DNA of 50,092 nucleotides from an uncultured Lachnospiraceae bacterium (GTDB lineage: Bacteria > Bacillota > Clostridia > Lachnospirales > Lachnospiraceae), in contig CAMIYN010000007.1 of NCBI GenBank assembly GCA_946403075.1, positions 1 to 50,092 on the forward strand. Reading direction: 5' to 3'. This document shows positions 8,233-19,155 of the stretch, piece by piece; within the stretch, counting starts at the first letter, position 1, and each line of letters starts with the position of its first letter. Position numbers and translations under genes: made by a program. The notes under the pieces are model-generated. The model ran no database searches and was not told where the DNA came from. It saw nothing but the letters and a program-made list of their open reading frames with translations.

Positions 8233-9305
8233 GAAAAAAAATATCAGATATATTTGAACCAGTTAATGGTAATTCAAAGTATACTAAAAAGTATTGCAGT
8301 GAGCATATTGGGAATTATATTGTATATACTGGTACAACAATAGGAATATTTGCAAAAGTTGATGCCCCTGATTACACTGAACCTAACCTTACATTTACTA
8401 CAGATGGTGAGAATGCAGGAACAATTGAATATATAGTTGATGAAGGATATTGTATAGGTGGGCATAGAACTATACTAAAGCCAATAATTAATAATATTAG
8501 CCTTGAGTATTTTAAGCATATATTACAACCAGTTTTTTACAAAAATGTCAAGAATGGAAGCGTACCCTCATTGCGTTTTAATCAAGTGGCTGATGTTGAA
8601 GTTGAAGTTCCAGCTTTAGATGAAGATACACTTGACATAGATAAACAAATTGAATTAGCAAAAAAATATAATGATGTTGAAATAAAGCGGTGCAAACTGC
8701 TTAATGACATTAGTTTTCTTAAGGAAGTTAAGATAAGTATTGGCAATGAAAATGATAGCACATTTAAGAATGTACCTCTAAATGATATGTTTAAATTGAA
8801 AAGAGGTAAAATAATAACCAAAGTTGATATAATGAATAATAAAGGTAAATATCCTGTTTACTCTACACAACGTGAAATATATGGATATATCTCTACATAT
8901 ATGCAAGATGGAAAATTTCTTCTTTGGAATACTGATGGTTTAGGCGGTTATATTAAAATTGCTAATGGTAAGTTTTCATATACTAATATTGTTGGTATTT
9001 TATTACCTAAAAAAGAAAATTATAACTTTGAAAAAGTATCGTTAGGCTATTTAAAATGCATCCTTGAACCAATTTTTCGTGCAAATAGAAAAGGAAGAAT
9101 GGGGATAAATGGGAAGAATGAGTATACGAAAATTAACAGTACTATGATAGAAGACTTGAATATTCAAATACCTATGCCTATTAAAGATAATGATTTTGAT
9201 TTGAAAAAGCAAGAAGAGATTATGAGAAAATATGAGAGTATTAATAATATTAAAAAGACATTATCTGAGAGTATTAATAGTTTATTGGAAATTAAAGTTA
9301 TTTAG
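8217..9305 (+). CDS. HsdS-like target-recognition (specificity) subunit of the restriction-modification system
   Basis: A 362-residue protein with two similar halves, each a target-recognition domain. The first starts KKISDIFEPVNGNSKYTKKY and covers about 1-165; the second starts VPLNDMFKLKRGKIITK near 187 and runs to about 350. A helical spacer lies between and another at the C-terminus, as in type I HsdS and BcgI B subunits. Each half reads half of a bipartite recognition sequence and directs the adjacent nuclease-methylase subunit. The start is TTG 8217: AAGGAGG at 8203-8209 is seven bases upstream, inside the end of the previous gene, which indicates translational coupling. The recognition sequence cannot be predicted by eye. 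Confidence 0.85.
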   Translation: MLKTIRKKISDIFEPVNGNSKYTKKYCSEHIGNYIVYTGTTIGIFAKVDAPDYTEPNLTFTTDGENAGTIEYIVDEGYCIGGHRTILKPIINNISLEYFKHILQPVFYKNVKNGSVPSLRFNQVADVEVEVPALDEDTLDIDKQIELAKKYNDVEIKRCKLLNDISFLKEVKISIGNENDSTFKNVPLNDMFKLKRGKIITKVDIMNNKGKYPVYSTQREIYGYISTYMQDGKFLLWNTDGLGGYIKIANGKFSYTNIVGILLPKKENYNFEKVSLGYLKCILEPIFRANRKGRMGINGKNEYTKINSTMIEDLNIQIPMPIKDNDFDLKKQEEIMRKYESINNIKKTLSESINSLLEIKVI

Positions 9306-9340
9306 TTTGTGTAAACTTGGTTATTTAAATAATTAAATTG

Positions 9341-10789
9341 TTAAGTAATGTTTGGCATTAAGCTCTTGACAAAATCTATAATATAGTTTTTATCATCTTG
9401 GTAATAGTGGTTAAACGGAATTTTTAAGTCTATAAAAATTTTCAGCATTGAATAACTCATTGATTTTAAGTATTTAGTATCAAATAGCTTATCAATCAAA
9501 TTATTAAAAGTACTAATGTCATTTTTATATAGCAAGCAAATACTTTCTATATGAACAATATTCATTATAATAAAATTTTCATCGTTAATTTTTGAATTCG
9601 TTTTTAGTAAACCCTCATCTCTTTCATGAGTATATTCAACTACTACTTTCAATACTTGTTTTTCTATTCTATTATTTTTGATATAACTATTGATTTGATT
9701 GTGCCCCTTTTGTATATGACTATAAAAATGTAATAAATCTCTCATGTTTGGATCTCGTTGTGTAGAAGCAATACGTGAAACAATAGATTTACATTCAAAA
9801 ATAATGGTTTTGTTATTCATTTCTAATATAAAATCTGGACTTTCATTTATACTATCTTCTTCAATTTTCTTAATATATCTTTTTAATCCATTATCTATAA
9901 ATAAGTCACGAAAGTACTTTTCAAAAACATTACCAAACTTACTAAAAAAGGTATCATCTTTCTTGTCTCTATAATATTCTGCAATTAGGCGGTATAAACT
10001 ATCACCAAATAAAAAGTAAACATTATAAATACTTGAGCAGATTGTATTTCCTTTTTTGTTTTTAATAAAAGGTTTATTATAAAAAACTAACTGGTTATCT
10101 AGTGATTTTCTAACATCTAAATAGCTGATAGAGTAGTATTCAATAATTCGATTAATTATAGCTGTGTCAAAGCCAACATATCTAAACTTGAAACTATCTA
10201 TATCGATAAATTTATCAAAAACTGCATCTTTTAAATATTCAGCAAAAATATATGCAATCCCAAGTAAAAATTCTTTGATATCACATGAAAATAGGTTTTG
10301 TGTTAAAGTGTTAATTGTATTTGAAATTGTACTACTGTAATTACTTTTGACAAATAAATATATTAGTCTGTTTATATCGTTAAAATAATTATATCTCAAT
10401 TGAAATTTAAATTGTTCATTTCCAATCCCTTCTAATACTTCCATAGCACCATACTTATCATATTTAGACATCACGTCATTATCATCATCATGTGATTGAA
10501 AATAGGCTAACAGGAATAGCATATATTCAGTTAGCGGAATCTTTGTTTTTAAAGCTCTCTCGTCATTAGAATATTTAATTAAATAATAAATAATGTAATT
10601 TATATTCCAAGCCCCAACCATATGATGCATCTTCAGTATTCCATTAAAAGTATCAAATTCGTATATTCCGTTCATTTTATTTGGTTTGTTATAATCTTTA
10701 AAAATGGTTTTTGAAAATTCAAATAACCATTCCAAATCTTGGTTGGTTGGAACTTTTTTTACATATGCAATTAATTGTTCGTTGTTCAT
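9341..10789 (-). CDS. Uncharacterised protein with a PD-(D/E)xK nuclease-like motif, probable defence gene
   Basis: I do not recognise the family of this 482-residue protein. The C-terminal half shows a nuclease-like pattern: a glutamate helix GNVFEKYFRDLF near residue 285, then SPDFILE near 316, then TIIFECKS near 326-333. This is the E...PD-x-ECK arrangement of restriction-type PD-(D/E)xK enzymes. The N-terminal 270 residues look helical and have no known motif. It converges on the BcgI-like operon with only 35 bases between stops, and a degraded recombinase lies behind it. That context and the motif suggest a DNA-targeting defence protein; this is inference. The promoter at 10796-10824 leaves almost no leader before the ATG. 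Confidence 0.6.
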   Translation of the reverse strand: MNNEQLIAYVKKVPTNQDLEWLFEFSKTIFKDYNKPNKMNGIYEFDTFNGILKMHHMVGAWNINYIIYYLIKYSNDERALKTKIPLTEYMLFLLAYFQSHDDDNDVMSKYDKYGAMEVLEGIGNEQFKFQLRYNYFNDINRLIYLFVKSNYSSTISNTINTLTQNLFSCDIKEFLLGIAYIFAEYLKDAVFDKFIDIDSFKFRYVGFDTAIINRIIEYYSISYLDVRKSLDNQLVFYNKPFIKNKKGNTICSSIYNVYFLFGDSLYRLIAEYYRDKKDDTFFSKFGNVFEKYFRDLFIDNGLKRYIKKIEEDSINESPDFILEMNNKTIIFECKSIVSRIASTQRDPNMRDLLHFYSHIQKGHNQINSYIKNNRIEKQVLKVVVEYTHERDEGLLKTNSKINDENFIIMNIVHIESICLLYKNDISTFNNLIDKLFDTKYLKSMSYSMLKIFIDLKIPFNHYYQDDKNYIIDFVKSLMPNIT

Positions 10790-10795
10790 ACTTTC

Positions 10796-10824
10796 ATTAT
10801 ACTATTTGTTAATATTGTTGTCTA
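10796..10824 (-). promoter_or_regulatory. Promoter for the PD-ECK protein gene, apparently leaderless
   Basis: On the minus strand, -35 TAGACA (10824-10819), a 17-base spacer and a consensus -10 TATAAT (10801-10796) are followed by only six bases (GAAAGT) before the ATG at 10789. Transcription would start at or next to the start codon. Confidence 0.6.
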
Positions 10825-10956
10825 TTGTCTAAGGTATTTATAATGCTGAGATTAGATTATAATAATATTTATATTAAGCATTAGAACTATGGGATAGAAA
10901 ATAAAATAGGATTTAGTACAAGAGGAAAGTAATATATTTTGATGATTCTATCTTAT

Positions 10957-11944
10957 TTACTTGAATATCTTTTTTCTTCTTTTTGAGAATCCTAAGTTAT
11001 CAATTTCAATATTACTTCTATTTTTTCTTATTTTTTCAACAAGTTTAAATGTTTCTTTATCGATGATGGCTGGGTGATGAGAAGAGATATAATATTGTTC
11101 GTGCTCACCTCTATTTGTAAATATTCTTGTGTTAGGATAGTCACCCATAAAGGTTTTATGTGTTCTTATATCTCCGATATATTTTTCATTTGTTATTATT
11201 GTCTCAACCGCCTTTTTAGACCTTTCATTTTTACCTCTTGGAGATTTAATACTATTGGATTTTAAGTATTTAGTAATTTTTAATATACTGTACATTTATA
11301 TATAATTCAAATATCTTTTTCATAATTTTTGATTCTTTTTTATCAATTACAAGTAATTCATTTTCATCATACTTATAGCCATAGCATTTCCTATTAAGAA
11401 TTTTACCATTATCTTTTATTATTTCAGCTCTATTTCTCCATTTTATGTTTTCACTTTTATTTTCAGATTCACATTGTTAAGCTGTAGTTAGAATTGATAC
11501 TAAAAATTCACTTTCAATCTTTTCTGTATCTATTTTTCAAAGTTGAAAGTATATACCAACTTTATATTGTTTTAATTCTCTTATAATATTAAGTGTATCA
11601 ACTATATTTCTTGAAAATCTACTTATTGATTTTGTAACTATGTAGTTGATTTTGCCATCTTTACAGTCTTGTATCATTTGGTTGAATTGCCTTCTTGGAG
11701 CCATTAATTTTTCTGATTCAACATCAATATATACATTGTATAATTTATAAAGGGGATTAGTCAGAATAACATTTATAGCACCATTTACTTGAGTGGCTAA
11801 ACTAGTAATCTGATTTCTATTTTTGGTACTTATTCGACAGTATATACCAACCTTTTTATCACATGCTAAGGATGGTATGCTTTGCATTAAATTAGATACT
11901 TTTATTACATTGTTATCATCCTTGTTTTCCATATGTAGTAACAT
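10957..11944 (-). pseudogene. Broken large serine recombinase (resolvase plus recombinase domains)
   Basis: On the minus strand, 11944-11537 encodes the catalytic resolvase domain (KVGIYCRISTKNRNQITS, then YIVTKSISRFSRN). A frameshift near 11537-11545 is followed by a frame containing an in-frame TAA after LVSILTTA, then ENIKWRNRAEIIKDNGK and CYGYKYDENELLVIDKKES. A second frameshift near 11300 leads into 11295-10957 (KITKYLKSNSIKSPRGKNER and the NEKYIGDIRTHKTF region of the recombinase domain). The gene stops before the zinc-ribbon and C-terminal coiled coil. With at least three lesions it cannot make an active enzyme. It probably once mobilised the neighbouring defence genes. Confidence 0.85.
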
Positions 11945-12068
11945 TATATCAAGATTGGGCTAAAAAATGTAGCATTATTTTACGGGGGATTTTTCTGCCT
12001 AATCTGCTAATTACTGCCCTTTTCGGTTATTTTCCATAAACTTCAATTTTAAATTTTTAATAAATCTA

Positions 12069-12122
12069 TTGACAAAATATTAAAAAAATGATATATTAGC
12101 ACTCAATAGTTAAGAGTGCTAA
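12069..12122 (+). promoter_or_regulatory. Sigma-A promoter with overlapping CIRCE operator (HrcA site) for grpE-dnaK
   Basis: -35 TTGACA (12069-12074), a 17-base spacer and -10 TATATT (12092-12097). A perfect CIRCE element, TTAGCACTC-N9-GAGTGCTAA (12096-12122), begins inside the -10. HrcA bound here would block transcription and release it on heat shock. hrcA itself is not in the window. Confidence 0.95.
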
Positions 12123-12147
12123 TAGATTTTGAAAGGAGGTAAGAGCT

Positions 12148-12801
12148 TTGGACGATGTAAATAAAGAAAATGAAACAGTTGAGAATACTGAAAATATTGA
12201 GAATGCTGATAAAACAGCAAATGAAATGAAAGATAAAAAAGAGAATATGGAAGACCAAAAAAAAGAAAATAACGACACTAACTCAAATAAAATAGATGAA
12301 GGGGATGATAAAAGAGAAATAGAAAATGATGAAAAAGAAAAGAGTTCTAATGAGAAAAAAGAGACAAGCCAAGATGAAAAAATAAAAGAAGCAAATGAAA
12401 AATATACGAGACTATTAGCAGAATTTGATAATTTTAGAAAGAGAAATGAAAAAGAAAAAACTTTAATGATTGACTTAGGTGCGATAAGTGTAATAGATAA
12501 ATTCTTGCCACTCGTTGATAATTTTGAAAGAGCTATGGATAATATTTCAGATGAGATAAAAAATAATGCATTTGTAGTAGGAATTGAAAATATTTATAAA
12601 CAGATGGATAAAATTTTATCAGATTTGGGAGTAAAGCCAATAGAAACCGTAGGAAAAAAATTTGATGAAAAATATCACAATGCAGTTTTGATGGATGAAG
12701 AGAGTGATGTAGAAGAAGGAATCATTACACAAGAAATGCAAAAAGGTTATATGTATAAAGAAGAAGTTATAAGACATTCAATGGTAAAAGTAAAAAAATA
12801 A
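12148..12801 (+). CDS. grpE: GrpE, nucleotide exchange factor for DnaK
   Basis: A 217-residue protein. The first 85 or so residues are low-complexity and very rich in Glu, Lys and Asn. The GrpE domain follows: the long coiled-coil dimerisation helix (KYTRLLAEFDNFRKRNEKEK, from about residue 88) and the C-terminal beta domain (VKPIETVGKKFDEKYHNAV, ending EEVIRHSMVKV). GrpE drives ADP release from DnaK in the cytoplasm and acts as a thermosensor. The start is TTG 12148, eight bases after AAAGGAGG (12132-12139). It is the first gene after the CIRCE promoter and is followed by dnaK after 34 bases. The charged N-terminal extension is longer than usual. Confidence 0.96.
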   Translation: MDDVNKENETVENTENIENADKTANEMKDKKENMEDQKKENNDTNSNKIDEGDDKREIENDEKEKSSNEKKETSQDEKIKEANEKYTRLLAEFDNFRKRNEKEKTLMIDLGAISVIDKFLPLVDNFERAMDNISDEIKNNAFVVGIENIYKQMDKILSDLGVKPIETVGKKFDEKYHNAVLMDEESDVEEGIITQEMQKGYMYKEEVIRHSMVKVKK

Positions 12802-12823
12802 TTATAAATAAAAAAAGTTTTAG

Positions 12824-14716
<1,893 letters not shown>

Positions 14717-14749
14717 TTTGTAAAATTAATTAGTTGTTGTAAATAAAAT

Positions 14750-14796
14750 TAGACCAAATTAGTTATTAATAAAATAACAATTTGGTCTATTTTTAT
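14750..14796. terminator. Bidirectional terminator between dnaK and argG
   Basis: An 11-bp stem TAGACCAAATT / AATTTGGTCTA encloses a second short stem (GTTATT / AATAAC). T-rich sequence follows on the plus strand, and A-rich sequence precedes it, giving a U-rich tail on the minus strand. It ends dnaK and the convergent argG transcript. Confidence 0.9.
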
Positions 14797-14815
14797 AAAA
14801 AATTTTTTAATTTTT

Positions 14816-16045
14816 CTAAAATTCATTTGCTTTTATTGTTGCTCTTACTTTTTCAGGGAGTCCAAATAGATTTATAAATCCAGATGCATCATTATGGTTA
14901 TAAAGATCACCTGTTGTAAATGAAGCTAATTTAGAATTGTAGAGAGAATATTTTGATGTAGTTCCTGCTTTGATAATATTACCTTTATATAGTTTTAATT
15001 TAACAATTCCTTCCATATATTTTTGAGTTGATTTTACAAAATCTGTTAAAGCAACTCGTAATGGAGAAAACCATTTACCTTCATATATTACTTGAGAAAG
15101 TTTTATAGCAACATGTTCTTTAAATTCTAAAGTTTGTCTATCTAAAATTAATTCTTCAAGCTGTTTTTGTGCTTCATACAAAATTGTGCCACCTGGAGTT
15201 TCATATACTCCTCTACTTTTCATTCCAACAACTCTGTTTTCTACTATATCAACAATTCCTATTCCATTTTCACCGCCGATTTTATTTAATGCTCTCAATA
15301 TATCAGAGAATTTCATAGCTTTTTTATTTAATTTTATTGGAATTCCATTTTTATATTCTAATGTTATTAATTTTTCTTTATTTGGTGCATTTTGTGGAGT
15401 TTTACTCAAAACTAATAAATTTTTGTAATTAGGTTCTTTTGATACATCTTCAAGCTCAAGACCTTCGTGTGATATATGCCAAATGTTTCTGTCTCTACTA
15501 TAAGAAGTTTTGTTAGAAAAACTTAATTTGATATTATGCTTTTTGCAATATTCAATTTCATCTTCTCTTGATTTCATAGTCCATATATCAATCATTCTCC
15601 AAGGAGCTATAATTTTAATTTTTTCATCTAATGCTCTTATACCAAGTTCAAATCTTATTTGGTCGTTGCCTTTTCCAGTTGCACCATGACATATTGCTAC
15701 AGCTTTTTCTTTTTTTGCAATTTTGACTAAATGTTTTGCAATGAGAGGCCTTGCGAGAGATGTGCCAAGCAAATATTTATGTTCATATACTGCACCTGCT
15801 TGAAGAGATGGGAGAATATATTCATTACACATTTCATCAACTACATCTACTACATATAATTTTTTTGCACCACTGTCTTTCGCTTTTTTTTCAAGTCCTT
15901 TTAATTCTTCTTCTTGACCACAGTTAATACATACACAGATGACATCATAGTTAAAATTTTCTATTAACCAAGGAATTAGGGTTGTGGTATCAAGACCACC
16001 AGAATAAGCTAAAACTACTTTTTGCTTTTTTGTTGATTTTTTCAT
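14816..16045 (-). CDS. argG: Argininosuccinate synthase
   Basis: This 409-residue enzyme joins citrulline and aspartate using ATP to make argininosuccinate, the penultimate step of arginine synthesis. The N-terminal PP-loop ATP-binding motif VVLAYSGGLDTTTLIPWL is at about 10-27, then ICVCINCGQEEE near 35. Later come CHGATGKGNDQIRFELG near 117 and the C-terminal YNHNDASGFINLFGLPEK. Length and motifs are normal for the family. An AAAGGAGA site precedes the ATG. argH lies upstream on the same strand, separated by about 137 bases that carry dispersed repeats, so the two probably form one argH-argG unit. Confidence 0.97.
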   Translation of the reverse strand: MKKSTKKQKVVLAYSGGLDTTTLIPWLIENFNYDVICVCINCGQEEELKGLEKKAKDSGAKKLYVVDVVDEMCNEYILPSLQAGAVYEHKYLLGTSLARPLIAKHLVKIAKKEKAVAICHGATGKGNDQIRFELGIRALDEKIKIIAPWRMIDIWTMKSREDEIEYCKKHNIKLSFSNKTSYSRDRNIWHISHEGLELEDVSKEPNYKNLLVLSKTPQNAPNKEKLITLEYKNGIPIKLNKKAMKFSDILRALNKIGGENGIGIVDIVENRVVGMKSRGVYETPGGTILYEAQKQLEELILDRQTLEFKEHVAIKLSQVIYEGKWFSPLRVALTDFVKSTQKYMEGIVKLKLYKGNIIKAGTTSKYSLYNSKLASFTTGDLYNHNDASGFINLFGLPEKVRATIKANEF

Positions 16046-16075
16046 ATCATTCTCCTTTAAAATTTATTGTTGAAA

Positions 16076-16182
16076 AAGGGCTCCCAAAGGTTCCCCCTAC
16101 GATTAAGATTATAATTTTGCATTAGGGCTCGCAAGCTTCGCCCCTACGGTTTGGGCTCGCCCCTACAATTTCTGGTTCGCTC
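16076..16182 (-). repeat. Short dispersed repeats between argH and argG
   Basis: At least three degenerate units whose plus-strand text is GGGCTC followed by TTCGCCCCTAC or close variants. Read on the minus strand they are the GTAGGGGCGAA...GAGCCC unit seen also near 17640, 28550, 30348 and 44430. They are oriented with the arg transcript. Confidence 0.7.
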
Positions 16183-17520
16183 CTACAATGTTGAATATCC
16201 TGGGGCTCCTTTAATTTTTCTATTGTTTATAGAAGTTTGTAAAGAAATAAAATCATATATGTCATTTTCAATAATTCCATTACAAATAGTATTATAATCG
16301 TTAAGTGGCAATTCATCTAGAGATAGATTTTTTTCTTCACATTTTAAAATAATCTTTCCTACCATTTCGTGAGCATCTCTAAATGGGATACCTTTTTTTA
16401 CTATATAATCAGCTACATCTGTTGCATTGATAAATCCATTTTTGCAAGATTTTTTTAAAACTTCAGTGTTCCAAGTTATATTATTTAATAATTTATCCAT
16501 TATATAAATACAATTTTTCACTGTCTTCATAGCATCAAAACTCATTTCTTTATCTTCTTGCAAATCTTTATTATATGCAAGTGGCAAAGATTTTAAAGTA
16601 GTAAGTAATTGAATTAAAGTTCCATAAACTCTTCCAACTTTTCCTCTAATTAATTCTGCTATATCTGGATTTTTCTTTTGCGGCATGATGCTTGAGCCTG
16701 TAGAATATTCATCATTTATATTTATATAATTATAATCATCACTATTCCAAATTATTATCTCTTCTGAAAGTCTTGATAAATGCATCATTATAATTGATAA
16801 ATCAAAAATATATTCTATCAAATAATCTCTATCTGATACAGAATCCATACTGTTATTTGTAGGTTTTTTAAACCCTAATTCTTTTGCAGTGAAATCTCTA
16901 TCAATTGGATAAATTGTTCCAGCAAGTGCACCTGCACCGAGGGGACATTCATCAAGCCTATTTAGTGTGTCAGATAATCTTGATTCATCCCTTTTAAACA
17001 TTTCATAGTATGCAGATAAGTGATGAGAAAGAGTGATAGGTTGTGCTTTTCGTAGATGAGTAAAACCTGGCATATATGTTTTTTTGTGTTTTTTAATTAA
17101 ATTATTAATAGTTTCTAAAAGTTGTTTTAATTTTAAATTTGTATCAATTAAATCTGATTTAGTAAAAAGCTTCATATCAAGAGCCACTTGGTCGTTTCTG
17201 CTTCTTCCTGTATGTAATTTTTTTCCTGCATCTCCAATTCTATCTATCAAAATATTTTCTATAAATGAATGTATGTCTTCGTATTCATTTGAAATAATTA
17301 AATTTTCATTTTCTATATCTTTTAGTATTTGATTAAGCTCATTAATAATTAAATCGGCATCATTTGTATCAATAATATTTTGTTTTTTTAACATTTTTGC
17401 ATGAGCAATTGAACCTTTAATATCTTCTTTATATAATTTTTTATCAAAAAAAATTGACTGATTAAAAATATTTGCATCATCAGATAATTTTTTTTTAAAT
17501 CTACCACCCCATAGTTTCAT
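16183..17520 (-). CDS. argH: Argininosuccinate lyase
   Basis: This 445-residue enzyme splits argininosuccinate into arginine and fumarate. It starts MKLWGGRFKKKLSDDANIFN, has the HTGRSRNDQVALDMKLF motif near residue 103 and GFTHLRKAQPITLSHH near 155. The fumarase/aspartase signature GSSIMPQKKNPDIAEL, with the mobile catalytic loop, is near 277. AAGGAG precedes the ATG. It lies directly upstream of argG on the minus strand. I see no ARG box or T-box in the 250 bases upstream, so regulation is not evident. Confidence 0.97.
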   Translation of the reverse strand: MKLWGGRFKKKLSDDANIFNQSIFFDKKLYKEDIKGSIAHAKMLKKQNIIDTNDADLIINELNQILKDIENENLIISNEYEDIHSFIENILIDRIGDAGKKLHTGRSRNDQVALDMKLFTKSDLIDTNLKLKQLLETINNLIKKHKKTYMPGFTHLRKAQPITLSHHLSAYYEMFKRDESRLSDTLNRLDECPLGAGALAGTIYPIDRDFTAKELGFKKPTNNSMDSVSDRDYLIEYIFDLSIIMMHLSRLSEEIIIWNSDDYNYININDEYSTGSSIMPQKKNPDIAELIRGKVGRVYGTLIQLLTTLKSLPLAYNKDLQEDKEMSFDAMKTVKNCIYIMDKLLNNITWNTEVLKKSCKNGFINATDVADYIVKKGIPFRDAHEMVGKIILKCEEKNLSLDELPLNDYNTICNGIIENDIYDFISLQTSINNRKIKGAPGYSTL

Positions 17521-17589
17521 AAGTAAACTCCTTAAAATGAATTTGTAAAATTAATTGTAATTTTTAATAATAAAAATTTCAAAAATTTT

Positions 17590-17740
17590 ATTAGCACAAA
17601 AGGTTTGCCCCTGATGTTAGCATTATAGCCTTACATTGGGACTCCCTAAGGTTTGTCACTACGAGCTAATATAACTATATTGTATTAGGGCTCGCGAAGC
17701 TTCGCCCCTACGAATACTTGCTTCGCCCCTACGATAAAAA
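17590..17740 (-). repeat. Short dispersed repeats upstream of argH
   Basis: Several imperfect copies of the GGGCTC...TTCGCCCCTAC unit (minus-strand core GTAGGGGCGAAG). The clearest is at about 17687-17712, where GCGAAGCTTCGC also forms a small palindrome. No coding frame is present. Confidence 0.65.
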
Positions 17741-17777
17741 TAGTTGTTTTTTAGAAGTTTCATTGTTTAATAAAAAA

Positions 17778-17851
17778 TGTGCATAAGAGGAGTCGAACCC
17801 CCAACCTCTTGGTCCGTAGCCAAGCACTCTATCCAGTTGAGCTATATGCAC
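17778..17851 (-). tRNA. tRNA-Arg (ACG)
   Basis: On the minus strand a full cloverleaf is visible: acceptor GTGCATA / TATGCAC, a D arm with AGCTCAACTGGATAGAGT, anticodon stem CTTGG / CCAAG with loop CTACGGA (anticodon ACG), and a T arm containing GGTTCGA. The discriminator is A and CCA is not encoded. Confidence 0.95.
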
Positions 17852-18236
17852 ATAGATTTGATTATACAATAATTGTTTTTACAAGTCAATAAAACGGAAG
17901 ATTTGAGAGACTTTGGTAACTTCTTATTAAAAAATTTAAGATAACTTCTAATAATGGATGATTTTAAAAATTTTATTTTTAAAAGAACTGAATAATGAAA
18001 GTTCTATAGGAATAATTAGATAAATTGTTGTGATTTTAGAGATTTCCATAAAACATTGGAGAGAAAATTTGTTGATTAAAAGATATATTTGATTTAAAAT
18101 AAAAAATGCAAATAAACATTTAATATTTTTAGTATAGTTTTAACATTATTAGAGATAGCTATAATACAAAACATAATACACTCTTGCAAGGAATGAAATT
18201 TATAAAAATAGTCTAAAAAACGGCAAAATTTTTAAA
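17852..18236. other. AT-rich intergenic stretch
   Basis: No coding frame, RNA gene or clear terminator that I can support. It lies between tRNA-Arg and a truncated ATPase fragment. The motif TTAGATAAATTGTT at about 18017 recurs at about 29218, so the two AT-rich spacers may share a decayed element. Confidence 0.4.
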
Positions 18237-18368
18237 ATGCTTGATTATTTATTGAATTGGAAGAAAAATAAAAAAACAGAGTGTCTAATAATTAAAGGTG
18301 CAAGGCAAGTTGGAAAAACTTATATTATAAGAGAATTTGGGAAAAGCTATAAGAATTTTATAGTTTAG
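18237..18368 (+). pseudogene. N-terminal stub of an AAA_14-type ATPase (DUF4143 family)
   Basis: A 43-residue frame: MLDYLLNWKKNKKTECLIIK then GARQVGKTYIIREFGKSYKN, containing a Walker A motif (GARQVGKT). This is how AAA_14/DUF4143 ATPases begin. An in-frame TAG stops it at 18366. A few residues later (SATKNIKR) the similarity ends and serine recombinase sequence begins. The remaining 350 or so residues of a normal ATPase are missing, so this is a truncated relic at a deletion junction. Confidence 0.7.
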
Positions 18369-18391
18369 ATTTATAATCTAAGTGCAACAAA

Positions 18392-19155
18392 AAACATAAA
18401 AAGAATGAAGGTGAGATACCACAATACTATGTGGAAGATAACCACACGTCGATAGTAAGTAAAGAAGTATTTGAAATGGTTCAGCAGGAAATAAAAAAAG
18501 AACTAAAGGTGGTAGAAGATATAGTGGAGTAGGTATATTTGGTAGTAAGATAAAGTGTATGGAATGTGGCAGTTGGTATGGAGCTAAAGTATGGCACTCA
18601 ACTGACAAGTATAAAAAGACAATTTATAGATGTAATCGCAAATATGGAGATAAAAAAGTATGCGAGACACCTCATTTAACCGAAGAAGAAATTAAGGAAA
18701 TAGCAGTTATTGCAATTAATAAGGTTCTTAGGAATAAAAAAGAGATTATTGAAACCATAGAAAATGTCATATCAAAAATAGGGGATGTATCAAATCTAAA
18801 TAAAAAGAAAATTAAATATGAGCAGGAACTAAAAGTTATAACTGAACTTACTGAAGAGCATATAAACAAAAACAAAACTACACTTCAAAATCAAAAAGAA
18901 TATAATGATAAATATGATGAACTTGTCCGACAATATGATGAAACAAAAAGCAAATATGATTTGTTAGTTGAAGAGATAAGCATTGAAATGGCAAGAAGAA
19001 AATTGCTTGAAAAGTATGTGTCTGATTTAAAAAAGCAAAAAACACTAATCAAAGAATTTGATGAGATGTTATTTGCTGGGTTCATTGACTACATAGAAGT
19101 GTCCAAAGATAAGAAAGTTGTAATTTTTAAAGATGGGAAGAAAATAGAAATCTAA
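18392..19155 (+). pseudogene. C-terminal half of a large serine recombinase (zinc ribbon and coiled coil), frameshifted
   Basis: The frame from 18392 reads KKHKKNEGEIPQYYVEDNH and SIVSKEVFEMVQQEIKK, the end of a recombinase domain. A frameshift in the A-rich stretch near 18495-18503 then leads into RTKGGRRYSGVGIFGSKIKC. From there the zinc ribbon (CMECGSWYGAKVW ... CNRKYGDKKVCETP), the EEIKEIAVIAINKVL helix, a long coiled coil and the terminal LIKEFDEMLFAGFIDYIEV and FKDGKKIEI are intact in 18559-19155. The catalytic domain is absent. It follows the ATPase stub directly. It is closely similar in layout to the tail at 25726-26202. Confidence 0.85.

Noticed and set aside
9744-9974. Plus-strand small open frame inside the PD-ECK gene
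   Set aside because: It is antisense to a long convincing gene and has no ribosome site; the predicted peptide is a composition artefact.
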